Origin: Citrus sinensis
Taxonomy: Eukaryota; Streptophyta; Magnoliopsida; Sapindales; Rutaceae
Direction of reading: 5' to 3'
Length of the DNA: 64,000 bases
Assembly: GCF_022201045.2 (NCBI RefSeq)
Contig: NC_068562.1
Coordinates: forward strand, 7,422,001-7,486,000
In this document: in pieces, positions 1-13,140 of the stretch
How positions within the stretch are numbered: the stretch's first letter is position 1
Layout: each line of letters begins with the position of its first letter
The notes under the pieces: model-generated
What the model was told of the DNA's origin: nothing
The model's database searches: none
The model's input: only the letters and a program-made list of their open reading frames with translations
Position numbers and translations under genes: made by a program

Positions 1-658
1 TAAATTTTAGGTGACTTGATAATAGTTGGTGGGTGCAAATAAAAATCAATAAATCAGAATAATTAAAAAATTTTAAGTTATAATTAAAAATATGTGACGT
101 TAATGGTTTGCATTGGGTAATTCGGTGTGGGAATCGGAATAATACGGGGCGCAAATTTTAAATGAAGAACTAGTATGAATAATGATAATAACGGGGGGGT
201 ATTTTAGACATTTAAGTGTAGAGACAGTGATATTTCCACGTCAGCTTCTCTTTGAACCTCTAGAACGCGCATGTCACCACGATAAGTACGCATTACGCAC
301 CCAAATTCCTCCGATTCTTTTATTTGTCTTTTAATGTTAAATTCACAGTTTCGTGAACGATGTTCGTAGCACGTGGCGTGTTCCAAGCGAAGACCACCGC
401 CACGTGGTCAGCGCGTGCGTCGTACACGTGTTCATGAATGACGGCTGGTTAGGTGCCGGTGTTTGTTTTGTATGCGGTCACACTCGCACTCAGGAGTCAG
501 GGCCAGCTTCTGTCACGGTCGGTGCACGTGCTTACTTTTCTTCGCCGACCCGGTCTGCTTGCTCGGCCTCCGCTATTTTAGGTGGCGTCGTTTTTTGCCG
601 TCAAAGTCCACATTATTTTGCTACCGATTCCTTTTGAAATATCTTACTTATTTTTTAG

Positions 659-660
<2 letters not shown>

Positions 661-698
<38 letters not shown>

Positions 699-710
699 GT
701 TGTTGTTGTT
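661..710. repeat. (TTA)n/(TTG)n microsatellite
   Basis: About twelve uninterrupted TTA/ATT units run into four TTG units. This is a simple sequence repeat likely to be length-polymorphic. Confidence 0.95.
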
Positions 711-1109
711 ATTATTAATCACTAAAAACGAGCTAACACTGTATTATACATAGTAAATTTAATCCAAAATTTTAATGATTTCTTAATCATATCAACTGAG
801 AAGTATTTCATGAGTGCTGGTGATGATAGGAGCTGTAGTAGCTTTATATATATTATCGTTATTTTATTGAGTAATTTTCATTGACATTCGATTTGTTAGT
901 TATTACAAAATATGTATCATAATTAACTCTCAATGCACTTACAAGCATAAATCAAAAGCTTTAGAGACTATTTGTGGGGCAATCAACTCGAACCATTTAT
1001 TTTATGAGTGACGCGAAAAAGTGCCGACCATTAAACTAACCAGTAGCTAGATTCACACTTGAATATATTAATAAAACTTAAAATAACAAATAATCTTATT
1101 TATTATAGT

Positions 1110-1285
1110 TAGGGATGACAATTTTTTTCGAAATGGAGATCCCATTTGGGACGGAATTGAGATATATTTTTATTCTATAAAAAAATTTAAAGATGAGATT
1201 AAGATTTTTTTTTATCTCACTTACTTATACGAGATGAGAGTGAAATTTGTAAATCTCATCTCATCTCGTCTCATTGCCAACCTTA
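1110..1285. mobile_element. hAT-type MITE (short non-autonomous transposon)
   Basis: The left end reads TAGGGATGACAATT and the reverse complement of the right end reads TAAGGTTGGCAAT, an imperfect terminal inverted repeat of the hAT MITE kind. The flanking 8-mers ATTATAGT (1102-1109) and ATTATAAT (1286-1293) match at 7 of 8 positions, the target-site size expected for hAT. The interior is AT-rich and non-coding. Confidence 0.6.
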
Positions 1286-2929
1286 ATTATAATTTTCACA
1301 TGACTTGCTTCCCCCCCCCCCCAAAAAAAAAAAACGAAAAAAGCTAAGTGCGTGTTTATTATACGTAGATTCAATTTCTCTTAAAACAACATTATTCTCT
1401 GTCTCTAAAGAGAAGCTCTTTTAATTTATTTGCCTTTTTTTTATTTATAGAATTGGGTCTTTAAAATAATGTGTTGCGTGCCACGTTTTCAGAGGAGGAT
1501 GAAATTGATTTGCTGGCACATCACATTGATATCCGATCCGTGTGTTTCCAAAACGTGCAAGCGAACTTTATGCATGAGTTGGAACGTGGGTTTCTGTTGC
1601 TTTGCTTATACGCTTCTGAAAATCGCGCAGCCACTCAATTCCAATAGTTTTGTTGATTTTATTGGTTCCAACTCCAAAGAATCTTCCATATGGCTAGGAT
1701 CCAAAAATATTTTAAAATATAAAAATTTATTTTATGGATTGAGCTGACTAATGTTGTGTGAAGCCATATATTACCTATGGAGTTTACTTATAAATTAAAA
1801 CTCCATCAATCATATAATAGAAAACAAATACGGCTCTAATAAAATAACTAATACAACTAATTTGTGCACTCAAATAAGAAACACAGTGATCAAATATTTT
1901 TAGGTGCGATACAAAAAATTAAATTCAGAGTAAAAGACATCCAGCTCTTTGAAGGTAAACATACGAATAACTAAATCCCGTCGTTTTAAAAATAGACAGT
2001 TAGATGTGTTTCATATAATCGACGTTCAAAACTCCGATAAATTATATATGTTTAGACAGGGTTAACGTAAGGGCATTAATATGCTATTGTCCTTCAAGTT
2101 TAATATACGAATCTTTATCTCTATCCATGTAGTTGAAATTTATGAACGAAAGGAGAGGTGGTTGCACGTTTTTAATATTGGGAATTTAGCTCACCATTTG
2201 GGCAAAAGCCCTAACGGGTCCGACCGTCCGAGAGTCATTTTCTCTTGACTTTTCGTCGGCAGCCAGCACATGATGACAACAAATGCTACATCAAAATTCG
2301 GTTCGGGCATCCTACCGGCAGAGTAGTTTGTTTTTTGTTGAATTGGGCTTCGGCTTGTGGTCCATCGTCTCTTTCATTCGATTTTATTTGGACTTGGCAC
2401 TCATTAGACTTGTTTACCCATTCCTCATTTGGGCTTGGGCTTAGGCTCAATCCTAGTGGACTTCTAATGAGATATTAATCCCATAATACCTTAATAAAAT
2501 GTTGTAATTCAACGACGATTGGTAACGGCGTCCTGGTTATTGAGGGACACGATGATTTGTTTACTGTCTACTGAACATATTTTCACTCCAGCCATCAGAA
2601 GAAAAAAAAAAAAAAAAAAAACATATTTTCACTCTATGATTCAGTGATAAACGTAGGCCCACTCAATCACACATCACAATCTTTGATGTTTTCTTCTACT
2701 CAGCAGATAAGATCTTGCCACGTGGATGAATCTACCTTTTAATTTATGGAATCAAGAGCGTCCAATCACAGCCAATCGGTGCCTCAAAGTCTTTTTTCAA
2801 CATTGAAAGGGTATTTTGAGCAATTTACTCCTGGTTTAAAAATCCCCTCTTGAACTCACTTCTTCCATTTTCACATATAATTTTCATGTGAATGCGAAAA
2901 AAACCAAAAAAAGGAAAAAAAGAAAAACT

Positions 2930-3289
2930 AACCTATAAATATAATCTCCAATCCAAACACGTCCTAGGGTTTCTCTCTCCTGTATAACTCAAAACCCTGG
3001 CTTATAAGCACGCACAAATAGATTAATACATTCTAAAAGATCCCTCAGTTTCATCTGATCACAGTATAAGGTAAGCCCACAAAAACTCTTTTCTTCGTTC
3101 TACTCAAACCCCCTGAAAACCCGAGAAAATTTGATAAAAATTAAGTTAAAAATCGAAATTATTGTAAAAAGTCGAAACTTTCTGGGAGATTTCTGTACAA
3201 AGTGAAGAAAAATTATGTGGGTATTTCGCTTTTATTGGTGATTTTAAGAGAACGTGCAGAAAATCTTACTGGATATTGAGTTTTAAGAA
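2930..3289 (+). promoter_or_regulatory. Exportin-T core promoter and 5' leader with telo-box and probable 5'UTR intron
   Basis: A TATA-like CTATAAATATAA lies near 2932-2943. It is followed at 2964-2972 by CTAGGGTTT, the reverse complement of the plant telo-box AAACCCTAG, and by AAAACCCT at 2991-2998. Telo-boxes are known to be enriched in promoters of plant translation and ribosome-biogenesis genes, which fits a tRNA export factor. A consensus donor AAG|GTAAGC at 3070/3071 and acceptor GTGCAG at 3254-3259 suggest a roughly 189-bp intron in the 5' leader. The leader intron is inferred from splice signals only. Confidence 0.55.
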
Positions 3290-6200
3290 ATGGATGATCT
3301 CGAAAAAGCAATACTTTTTAGCTTCGATGAATCAGGTGCTATTGATTCAATGTTGAAATCACAAGCAGTGAACTTTTGTCAACAGATTAAAGAGACCCCA
3401 TCAATATGTAGAATTTGTATTGAAAAGCTTTCGTTGTGCAATATTGTCCAGGTTCAGTTTTGGTGTTTACAGACTTTATCTGAGGTAGTTAGGGTTAAAT
3501 ATACATCGATGAGCTCAGAAGAGAGAAACTTAATCAGGGAATCTGTGTTTTCGATGGTCTGTTGTGAGTTGGTAGATGGTAAGAGTTCTATGAGGGTGTT
3601 GGAGAGTCCTGCATTTATAAGGAACAAGCTTGCTCAAGTGCTGGTTACTTTGATATATTTTGAGTACCCATTAATTTGGTCTTCAGTGTTTGTAGATTTT
3701 TTACCCCAGTTAAATAAAGGGTCAATGGTGATCGATATGTTCTGTCGGGTTTTGAATTCGTTGGATGATGAGTTGATAAGTTTAGATTACCCTCGAACTG
3801 CTGACGAATTAACTGTGGCCGCGAGAATTAAGGATGCAATGAGGCAACAATGTGTGGAGCAGATTGTTAGAGCCTGGTATGACATTGTGTCAATGTATAG
3901 GAGTTCGGATTTTGAAGTCTGTACTGGTGTGTTGGATTGTATGAGGAGGTATATTTCTTGGATTGATATTAATTTGATTGCAAATGATGCATTTATTCCT
4001 TTATTGTTTGAGTTGATTTTGGCGGATGGGTTGCCAGAACAATTTCGAGGTGCAGCTGTGGGATGTGTTCTTGCTGTGGTTTCTAAAAGGATGGATCCAC
4101 AGTCAAAGCTGAACCTTTTGCAAACTCTCCAGATAAGTCGGGTTTTTGGATTGGTTTCTGAAGATGGTGAATCAGAGTTGGTTTCAAAAGTAGCTGCATT
4201 GCTTACTGGGTACGCAATGGAGGTTCTAGACTGTGTTAAACGGCTAAATGCAGAAAATGCTAATGAGGCTTCGAAGAAGCTTTTGAATGAAGTTCTGCCA
4301 TCAGTGTTCTATGTGATGCAGAATTGTGAAGTGGACACGACGTTCAGTATTGTCCAGTTCCTTTCAGGTTATGTTGCTACAATGAAGAGCCTTTCCCCAT
4401 TGAAAGAGGAACAACGTTTGCATGCAGGTCAGATATTGGAAGTTATTCTTACACAGATTAGATATGACCCTATGTACAGAAATAATCTTGATGTATTGGA
4501 TAAAATTGGGATAGAAGAGGAAGACAGAATGGTGGAGTATAGAAAGGATTTGCTTGTTTTGCTGCGTAGTGTAGGTCGTGTAGCACCTGAGGTTACTCAG
4601 GTATTTATCAGAAATTCATTAGCTAATGCTGTTACATTTTCCGCCGACCGAAACGTTGAAGAGGTGGAAGCTGCACTTACACTTTTGTATGCACTAGGGG
4701 AGTCAATGAGTGAGGAGGCAATGAGAACTGGAGCTGGACACTTGAGTGAGTTGGTGCCAATGCTTTTGCAAACAAAGCTTCCTTGCCATTCTAATAGGCT
4801 AGTTGCACTTGTTTACCTGGAGACAGTGACAAGATATATGAAGTTCATTCAGGAGCATACGCAGTATATTCCTGCGGTTCTTGCTGCCTTTCTTGATGAG
4901 AGGGGTATACACCATCCAAACGTTCATGTGAGCCGCAGGGCAAGTTATTTGTTTATGAGGGTTGTGAAGCTGCTAAAAGCGAAGCTTGTGCCTTTCATAG
5001 AGAACATTTTGCAGGTATCATCTACTGCCCTTCTACTTTCAATCAATTTTATACTGTTTATGCATACACTCTTTCCATTAGTGTCTCATAATTTTTTGTC
5101 TGAACATTTCAGAGCCTGCAAGATACTATTGCTCGATTTACAAGTATGAACTATGCTTCCAAAGAACTTTCTGGATCAGAAGATGGTAGTCACATCTTTG
5201 AGGTATTTGATCCTATCTTTCTTCTACATAGGCATGCATGCACATTATACATTCATAAATATTAAAAAGACAAGTAGAAGCATTAAAAAAATTTTCTTCA
5301 AAGGGTATTGGGTGCTCTCTTTTGTTCTTACTGTTGTGCTGACTTTTGCAGGCAATTGGTTTATTAATTGGGATGGAAGATGTACCGCCAGAAAAACAGT
5401 CTGATTATCTTTCTTCATTGCTCACTCCTCTTTGCCAACAGGTTAGTTTCCTCCAATTTTATTTTTGCTTCTAGATCCCTTGTTCCTATTGTATAAAATT
5501 CATGTGCTTAAACCTATAAGTATTAACTTTTCAATAAAGTTTACGCATAATATATGTGTTATATCCCAAGTCTGCAAGAAATCTGCTAAGACATTATTTC
5601 TGAAGCAGAATTATTTATTTCCAGGTTCAGACAATGCTTCTGGATGCAAAAATGTTAAATCCAGAAGAGTCAACTGCCAAATTTGCAAATATTCAGCAGA
5701 TAATTATGGCTATCAATGCTCTTAGCAAGGTGTTTTTCTCCATCTTTGACTTTTTATCATGATACCTGTTGCATTTTATTGGTGGTTATATCTCGAAAGG
5801 TTCATCTCTTAAACTTAGATGACAGTCTATATCGCTAATAGCAGTCATGCATTTCTAACAAAACTAATAACATTGTTCTTATATTGGAAACACATCATAC
5901 TATTTTTTGTTTTTATGGTTTCTTACTTTTGATTTAATTATTAATTGGTATATTCGCTTCTGCAATTTGTTCTCACAATGTGTGTTTGTGATCCAGGGCT
6001 TCAATGAGCGTCTTGTAACCTCCAGTCGCCCAGCAATTGGTCTAATGTTTAAGCAGGTTGGAATTGTAGACTTTTTTCTCTGTCTCATGCCTAGTGCTTT
6101 TTTATTTTTGGAGCCCTTTTGTCAATTCTAGATACAGAACGTGGGGAGCCAAAAAATGATTGCATTTAGTTTTACAGTTTGTAGTTTTAACAAGTAGTAT

Positions 6201-9200
6201 TCAGAATTATAAACAATTTGACTTTGCCTAGTAGACCCCGGCTTCAATTCTTTTAGCTAGTTACTCGTGTAGCTTTATAGAATTTATTAGTGGGGATTAT
6301 GTTGGTGCATGACATATTGGTTTGTTATGTTCCTGCTATTCTGCAATTTTTTTCTTTAGATGCCTCTACCTGTTTTTGGGCCAGTGTTAAATAGGGTACT
6401 CTGTACATTCTGTGATGTAGCAATCTAGTTGATTGTGATATCTCTCTATTTGGTTCAGTGTATTCAGTATTTTGGTTCAGCGTATTCAGTATAGCCTATA
6501 CCAGAGAAAACTCTAGTCGATTAATATTTATATTTAATTTGTTTCTTTCTGGTGCAGACATTGGATGTCCTCCTTCAAATTCTTGTCGTGTTTCCAAAGG
6601 TGGAGCCTTTGCGGTGCAAGGTAAGAGTTTAGAATTTGATCATGTGAGTGCACGGTTTTCTTGTTTTATTGACTCGGCATCTTGCCTAAACCTTGAATTC
6701 TGGTATTCTCACAGGTAACGTCCTTCATACATCGTATGGTTGACACATTAGGAGCATCAGTATTTCCTTATCTTCCCAAGGCATTGGAGCAATTGCTTGC
6801 AGAAAGTGAGGTATGGTGATTAGTTTTTAGCATAGTCCTTTTAAGGGGTGTTTATATGACAGCACAAATCTTTGGCATGCTATGGTTTTTGTATTGAGTT
6901 TTTAATTTTACTCCCGTGGATTTAATTTTTGAGTTTCCCTGTAATTAGTACTTGTTGCTAAGAATATGAGGAAACTGAAGAAAATAATGTTCTAATTAGG
7001 GTGGATTGAAAGTTTCTACTCAAAGATTGAAAAAAAAGGGGAAAACATAAGGGGTGGTTGTTTCATGTGTTCCCTTTTCCTTCCCGCTTTCATCTGTTGA
7101 ATTCTTTGATTGGGATATTCTTCTTTTTCTTTTTTAATTTGATTAATTTGACCTATGTTGTTTGTATCTTTGGAAGACCTTCTATTTTCCTTAGAATTGG
7201 GGGTAATTACTTTAGAATTATTCTGTTTTTAGTTTTATAGTAATTGTGCTGGTTCAGTGACATTAATTGTTTACTCTCTATGTTTTCTGTGGTTATTTTC
7301 TGATTATGGATTGTGACCTGTTGCAGCCAAAGGAAATGGCTGGCTTTCTTGTGTTACTCAATCAACTTATATGTAAATTCAACACCTTGGTGCATGACAT
7401 ACTAGATGAAGTGTTTCCTGCTATTGCTGGTAGGATATTTAATATCATCCCAAGGGATGCCTTTCCTTCAGGACCTGGTACCAACACTGAGGTGAGGACA
7501 GTTATTGCAATTTTTTTTTCTCACAAACAACTACTAATTATTTTGGTTGCCTTTTTACAGTGGTCACGTTGTTATTCATTAGTCACATCATCATTTTCTT
7601 GAATTTTACGATGTAATCTTGTCCATGAATGTTAATGATTTAAGCTTAAATGGTCAGTCCTAGCTTAAACAGTATCAGAAGTTGCTTTTATATGCCTGGT
7701 TTTAGTTACTAGCTGAGAAAACTATGCTGAACCTGCAGATAGGATTTTGATTCCAATAGCTAAAATCCAATTGAATTCTGTACATGCAAAATTATTGGCT
7801 TGTCAAGCCAAACTTGTGGGTACATTTGGAAAGTTTTTGTACTGAGACCTTTTTCTTTTTCTCTTGTAGGAAATTCGTGAAGTACAAGAGCTTCAGAGGA
7901 CTTTGTATACATTTCTTCATGTGATAGCCACACATGATCTATCTTCTGTGTTTCTTTCCCCAAAAAGTAGGGGCTACTTGGATCCAATAATGCAATTGTT
8001 ACTGTACACATCTTGTAATCATAAAGATTATCTTATGAGAAAGGTGTGTTACTTCTTGGGATTTTTTTCAAAATTGCATTTGGGTTTCTCCATTTTGATC
8101 TCACTGGCTTGGACTATCTGAAATATTAAAATGATGTGAAGAGACTCTAAAATTTTTCACCTTTGTGTAGGCATGCGTGCAAATATTCATCAGGTTAATC
8201 AAAGATTGGTGTGCCAGGCCTTTTGTAGAAGAAAAGGTATGCTATATACTGAAATTTCATATGTTATGTTGGAAGAATTCCTCTCTCTCTAATGGGATAA
8301 GTCTTATTGTCGTTTAGGTACCTGGTTTCCAAAGTTTTATGATCGAGGCCTTTGCGATGAATTGTTGTTTTTACAGCGTTCTTGACAAATCCTTTGAGTT
8401 TGGTGATGCCAATACGGTAGAAATCTGTTTCTATTTTTCTTATGCATTCTTCATTGTCTAAGATTTGCATACTAGTAGTCCCAAGGTTAGAACTTGATAA
8501 ACTTAGAATGATGTAATATTAATTGTAATTTGTTTGTTCTGGATGTAACATATTTCTTAGTGGTGACAAGGGCACGTATGGCTGGTAAGATGGGAGTGTT
8601 ATATGATTGGGAAAGTTTAATAGATGATATTGATCTGTATAATCTTCGGTGTGTGTAGGCTGGTTGAAATTTTTTATTAAATAATGTATCCTATTAATGT
8701 GGAAGTTGTTACTCTTAATCTCTCTATGCAGCTTGTTCTGTTCGGAGAAATTGTGTTGGCTCAGAAGGTCATGTATGAGAAGTTTGGCAATGATTTTCTT
8801 GTTCACTTTGTAACGAAAGGCTTTCCATCAGCACATTGTCCTCCAGATTTGGCAGAACAATATTGCCAAAAGTTGCAGGTAATGGGATCATCCTATAAAT
8901 TTTTAATATATATATCTAAAGAAAGATTATCCCTGTGGATCTTACATTTCTATTCATGTGTCAGTTTTGTGTATTTAGATATGAACTTCTATTAATCTTC
9001 TATCATTGGTGTGTAAGTGTTTGTTGTTGGAAGGGTGGGTTGGGGGGGGGGGGGGGGGGTGTTTGTGTGTTTTTTCATTTTTTCATTGCATGAATGAAAA
9101 CCAAATCCACTCGTGACCCACATGAATGGAGTTCAAAACCCAGACTTAAGATATCACTGCAAGAGGTTTTACCAGTTGATCCTACTGGCACCAACGGCTA

Positions 9201-9516
9201 ATATACATCTATACTTTTAAGTGAATGAATGGTTTTCTGTTCAAAAGTTCTAAACTGAAGTTAGCTTTTGAAGTGATATGTTGGTTGGTTGACAATTTAG
9301 AGTTTAGACTGGATCCTTCTTTAGTAAACCGAGCCCGTATGATTGCTGAGACATTAATAAATACATGAACTTTTACAGGAAAGAACTCTAAATTTTTTTT
9401 TGTGCTTTGATTGTATCTTTCTGCAGGGTAATGATATCAAGGCATTGAAATCATTCTATCAGTCACTGATTGAAAAACTGAGAGTCCAACAGAATGGAAG
9501 CCTTGTTTTCAGATAG
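3290..9516 (+). CDS. PSD: Exportin-T (tRNA export receptor, PAUSED orthologue)
   Basis: This is a karyopherin-beta family nuclear export receptor that carries mature tRNAs out of the nucleus with Ran-GTP; the Arabidopsis orthologue is PAUSED. Thirteen coding exons: 3290-5014, 5113-5202, 5352-5441, 5625-5729, 5997-6056, 6558-6620, 6715-6810, 7327-7491, 7870-8043, 8171-8236, 8318-8416, 8732-8878, 9427-9516. They sum to 2970 bp, 989 aa, close to my recollection of about 988 aa in Arabidopsis. The start MDDLEKAI matches the family N-terminus; the end reads QQNGSLVFR then TAG. The protein is all-helical HEAT-type with no membrane segments. Recognisable blocks include VQFWCLQTL (N-terminal importin-beta-type region), YPLIWSSVF and FEAFATNCC-like FMIEAFAMNCC in exon 11. 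Every intron interrupts the frame between codons (phase 0), and exon 1 alone encodes 575 residues. No lesion is visible. Confidence 0.97.
9042..9059 (+). repeat. 18-G homopolymer in exportin-T intron 12
   Basis: Eighteen consecutive G follow GGGTGGGTT and precede T and a GT-rich run. It lies in the intron between exons 12 and 13, on the sense strand. Such a tract can form a G-quadruplex in DNA or pre-mRNA and is also a frequent sequencing-length error site. Confidence 0.85.
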
Positions 9517-11271
9517 CATCCAATTTTGGTTATTGATTTTGCAAATTCAATACTGTTGGCAGTGCTGTTTGTCATCTTGCTGTCAGATTGTCCACTCATC
9601 AAAACTTGAATTTGACATGAATTCTACATGTTGCGCTTACCTCAATGTGTGCCGCGGGGTTTCTTTCTGTAAATAGGAAACTGTGTCCGTTTTAACGGAC
9701 AGTGAGGTGCGTAAACTTGCAAGTGTACCTGAATATTGATAAACCTTGTATCTCCTTTTCTCTCTGATTCTTGTGTGTTGGCTGATTGTTCCTTTACTTT
9801 GATCCTGCAGTTTGTAGATTTTCGGGATAAGGGTTTTTGATCGCAAAGAAGTCGGAGAGTTGTGCCATAATTTTCTGTATCACTTTTACCCCAGAAGCTC
9901 GGCTCAAAATTTTTTCACGCAATATGTTTTGTAATTGCTCAGTTTTTGTTTGTAAAATGGTCTTAATTTTGTTCGGCCATATTATTACTTTCTTTACCAT
10001 CATCACATTTTTGGGACATAAAATTGCTTTATGTGACAAAGCAAGCGTAAAGATCAAGAGAAAAGGGAACTGAAATGGAAGAATATATTGTATATATAAA
10101 AATTTTAAAACGAGATAGACCCGAGATGTGGCCTGACGCTTTGTCAAAATGCCCGACAAGATTAAATGTTAAATGTGAAAACAAGTAATATCTAGAACAT
10201 TGAAAATTTACATAGATGGGTTATTGTCGTCGTTATCTTATGTTCATAATTGTTTGTACACATTTCAAATATGGTCTGTTCTGGCAGACAACAATTTTTT
10301 TTTAACAAATGATTTTTCACGTGAAAATGGACAATGGAAATCTTGAATCAGTGATGGGCAATAATGAGCCTTTTTTCTTTTCTCTAATATGTGATTTTCA
10401 CATTGTCAAAACTCATCATTAAACTTCTTTTGATTTAGTAATTCGGGGGGCTAAATGCGTTTTGGGTGCGGCTGTTTTTCCATCTGCGTTGTCATAAATC
10501 ATTCAACATTCCGAAAATTAGACTAAATGAAGTTGATATATAAATTTGAGCATTTTATCCCTTGGCATCGGTCGTTTCACGCGCAAGGGAATTCATCGAT
10601 GGATATATTGAAACATATGTCATTATATAGGCCTTTTTTTTACTATTATATTATAAAATACATTACAAATCTATTGATAAGTGAATCATAAACCTGTCGA
10701 GACTTACTTTTATGTGTCATAGTTGAAGTTCAGCCTAAAAAGTTTAATCTAGTTAAAATAAATTCTTAAAGATAAAAGCATACTTCCATAACATAAGAAG
10801 AGACTCAAATTTTTGATCAGTCGAAAGAGGTGCTCTTTTTTTTTTTTTTTTTTTCTCTAATGGATCAAAATCTTTCCTATAAACTGAGTCAATTGATAAA
10901 TATACAAATTGAAAACTACTAAACTTTTTAAGTTATAATTAATCTTTAGTGTGGATGTTCCCGTGATTTTAAAATGCATTGTTATGAGAACATAAAATAA
11001 CACAAACTCGAATGCAATAAAAGTTTAACAAACACAACATCCTCACTTTCTATTTTATTTCCATTTTATTTGTAAGTAAAGATTTTTTTAAGTCATGTAG
11101 TTGTCTTTTTTTTCTCGTCCTGCTAAAGGTCGAAGGTGGTTGTAAACAACAAAGCAAGCCCCACAAATCACGAAATGAGGATGTCACCAATAGTCACATC
11201 ACAAAAGGGTTTTGATTAGAACAATTTTGAAAGAATTTGAGAGATATTTCCAGAAGGTTTTAATTATCTTA

Positions 11272-11417
11272 CATGATCACGGAAGATGTATGATTTTTCT
11301 ACAGTCGTTGGATAAAAATTCAACGGTTGTGCAAATAACATGATTTTATTATTTTATATTTTTATAACCGTTGAATTTTCATTAAATAATTACAGAGGAA
11401 TCATATATGTCACATGA
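11272..11417. repeat. Imperfect long inverted repeat, probable MITE remnant
   Basis: The left arm (about 11272-11330) and the reverse complement of the right arm (about 11356-11417) share CATGAT...ATGATT...CTRYAG and AAAATTCAACGGTT, separated by a short AT-rich loop. The fold-back shape fits a small non-autonomous DNA transposon. I could not define target duplications, so the superfamily is open. Confidence 0.45.
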
Positions 11418-13059
11418 TTACGTATGATTACAATCTCCTTTATCCAAAGACTTTGATTAGAATTATTGAGAGAAAAATTTGGTTTACTATAAAAATTGGT
11501 TGTTTAACTTTCTTTGCTTAGAAACCGTCAAGCAAGAATATTTGAATTTTACTACATTTTGGGATCCGACCGTGCGCCCATCATCATTTCTTCCCAAGAC
11601 TGAAGACTCCCCTTCATGTTGGGTGCCACCTTTTTGGAAATTAAAAAAAAAAAAGTGAACTTTTTATCTATTTAGTTTATATTCGATCAACTAATAAATT
11701 CTCATTAAAATAAATCAAAATAGATCACAAATCATTCTTTGAACAAGTTGGCGACACTTTTTCATATCACACGTACTAGTACACGTATGTTTGGATTGTT
11801 CAAATTATTCAAGACAAGGCTAATTTATATTATATTATGTGATGAAGTATTAAAAAAAAATCATTTTTCAAAAACTGTAATAAAATTTTCACATTTTAAA
11901 ACAAAAAACTGAAAACTAATTTACTCATGATTTAATTATCTAGTCATATCAATTAGAGGTGACTCGGGGAAGAAATTGAATTAATAGAAGGAGAATTAAC
12001 ATTGGAATAAATCGAGCAGCCCGCCATTGACGATGAACTATTTTACTAGCTTTGTAATTGCAAAGCAACTTCCTGTAGTTGTTCCCTCCTTGTTAAGCTG
12101 TTGAATCTAATTGCGAAGCTGATACATACAGTTGATTTGTAATAAAAATTGCACAAACCATTCTTTAGATCTTTCCAAGAAATTGGTGATTAATACGACG
12201 TATCATTCTATAAAATTAATATCATATAGAAAAAAAAAATTGTTAGAGCAAGATAAGGTGTGTATACTCAATACTATTATTATAAAACTGTATGTAAAAT
12301 TAGTATGAGAAGAAGCGAAGAAAGAACAAGTGGATACGTTGCAATTAAAAAAGTGTCTCAGTATTAGGTGTGTATTCTCTTTTATCGTGTGGTCTCCGAA
12401 AGTCCAGCACAGGAAATCTCTGTGAAGTTCCAATTGGCCCTTTAATTATACGTCAAATAGACCCAAGTCAATGACTTTATTCTAATGGTAGCTTAAGAAG
12501 AAAGATTGCCACGTAATTAATCGTAAGATCAACAAAGCAAACCATACATTGATTTTTTTTTTTTTCATAATTGTATTATAAATAAATCCTTTTGTCCTGT
12601 CTTTATTCTCATCATTACATTATCCTTCATGATTACAAACGAACCCAGACATGACAAAATAAAAGTGAACACCAATGGAGTTTTTGCAGGTGAAAACGGC
12701 TGTAACAAATAGCTAAGAAAAAAATCAGATTTGTCGCATGACAAAATTCTAAAGAAATCCTTAAAATCCAAGATGGAATCCTTCCAATGTTTCAAAGTCA
12801 AGATGTATGGGGCCGGGTCATTTGTGCCCTCAAAAAGCTAGTAAAGAACTTATGATGACTCTTTATAAAGTAAAGACTTTACACGTTATGACTCACAAAA
12901 GATCATATTAATAATTCATCTGGATTAATGTATAAAGTAAGTTGGTGGTTGTTATTCATCAAAGTCAAGAGAATTTTTTTAAGGCCTCTAAACGAGCGGT
13001 AACACAATATATCCTTGCTTTCTCATTACGGTTTGAGCAAATTTAATTGACTTAAAAAA

Positions 13060-13140
13060 ACTGACTATATATATTGAACCAAAATGTGATAGAACACTGG
13101 TACCACATAAGCTTGCCACATTACTTTAAAAAATCATAGC
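13060..13140 (+). promoter_or_regulatory. Probable RLCK core promoter (TATA)
   Basis: TATATATA at 13066-13073 lies about 70 bp before the ATG, a usual distance for a plant TATA box with a short leader. This is positional inference; the region is AT-rich. Confidence 0.35.

Larger units (their letters stand above)
1..2900. other. AT-rich intergenic region, no gene recognised
   Basis: No open frame here resembles a known protein. The longest frames are low-complexity or out-of-context: one at 463-753 simply translates the TTA microsatellite as poly-leucine, and one at 1469-1747 has no recognisable domain. The stretch holds a trinucleotide microsatellite (661-710), a hAT-type MITE (1110-1285), a C-run followed by an A-run (about 1311-1334) and a long A-run near 2603-2620. 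Confidence 0.7.
9517..13140. other. Intergenic region between exportin-T and the RLCK gene
   Basis: The first few hundred bases are the exportin-T 3' untranslated region. The rest is AT-rich with poly-T and poly-A runs (for example 10836-10853) and a hairpin-forming repeat at 11272-11417. Short open frames on both strands, such as 9794-10159 on the minus strand, show no domain, codon pattern or splice context that would support a gene. Confidence 0.6.

Noticed and set aside
463-753. 96-codon frame with a long leucine run
   Set aside because: The leucines are just the TTA microsatellite translated; no start context, domain or neighbouring exon supports a gene.
9794-10159. 121-codon minus-strand frame downstream of exportin-T
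   Set aside because: It overlaps the exportin-T 3' region in antisense, with no recognisable domain or splice partner.
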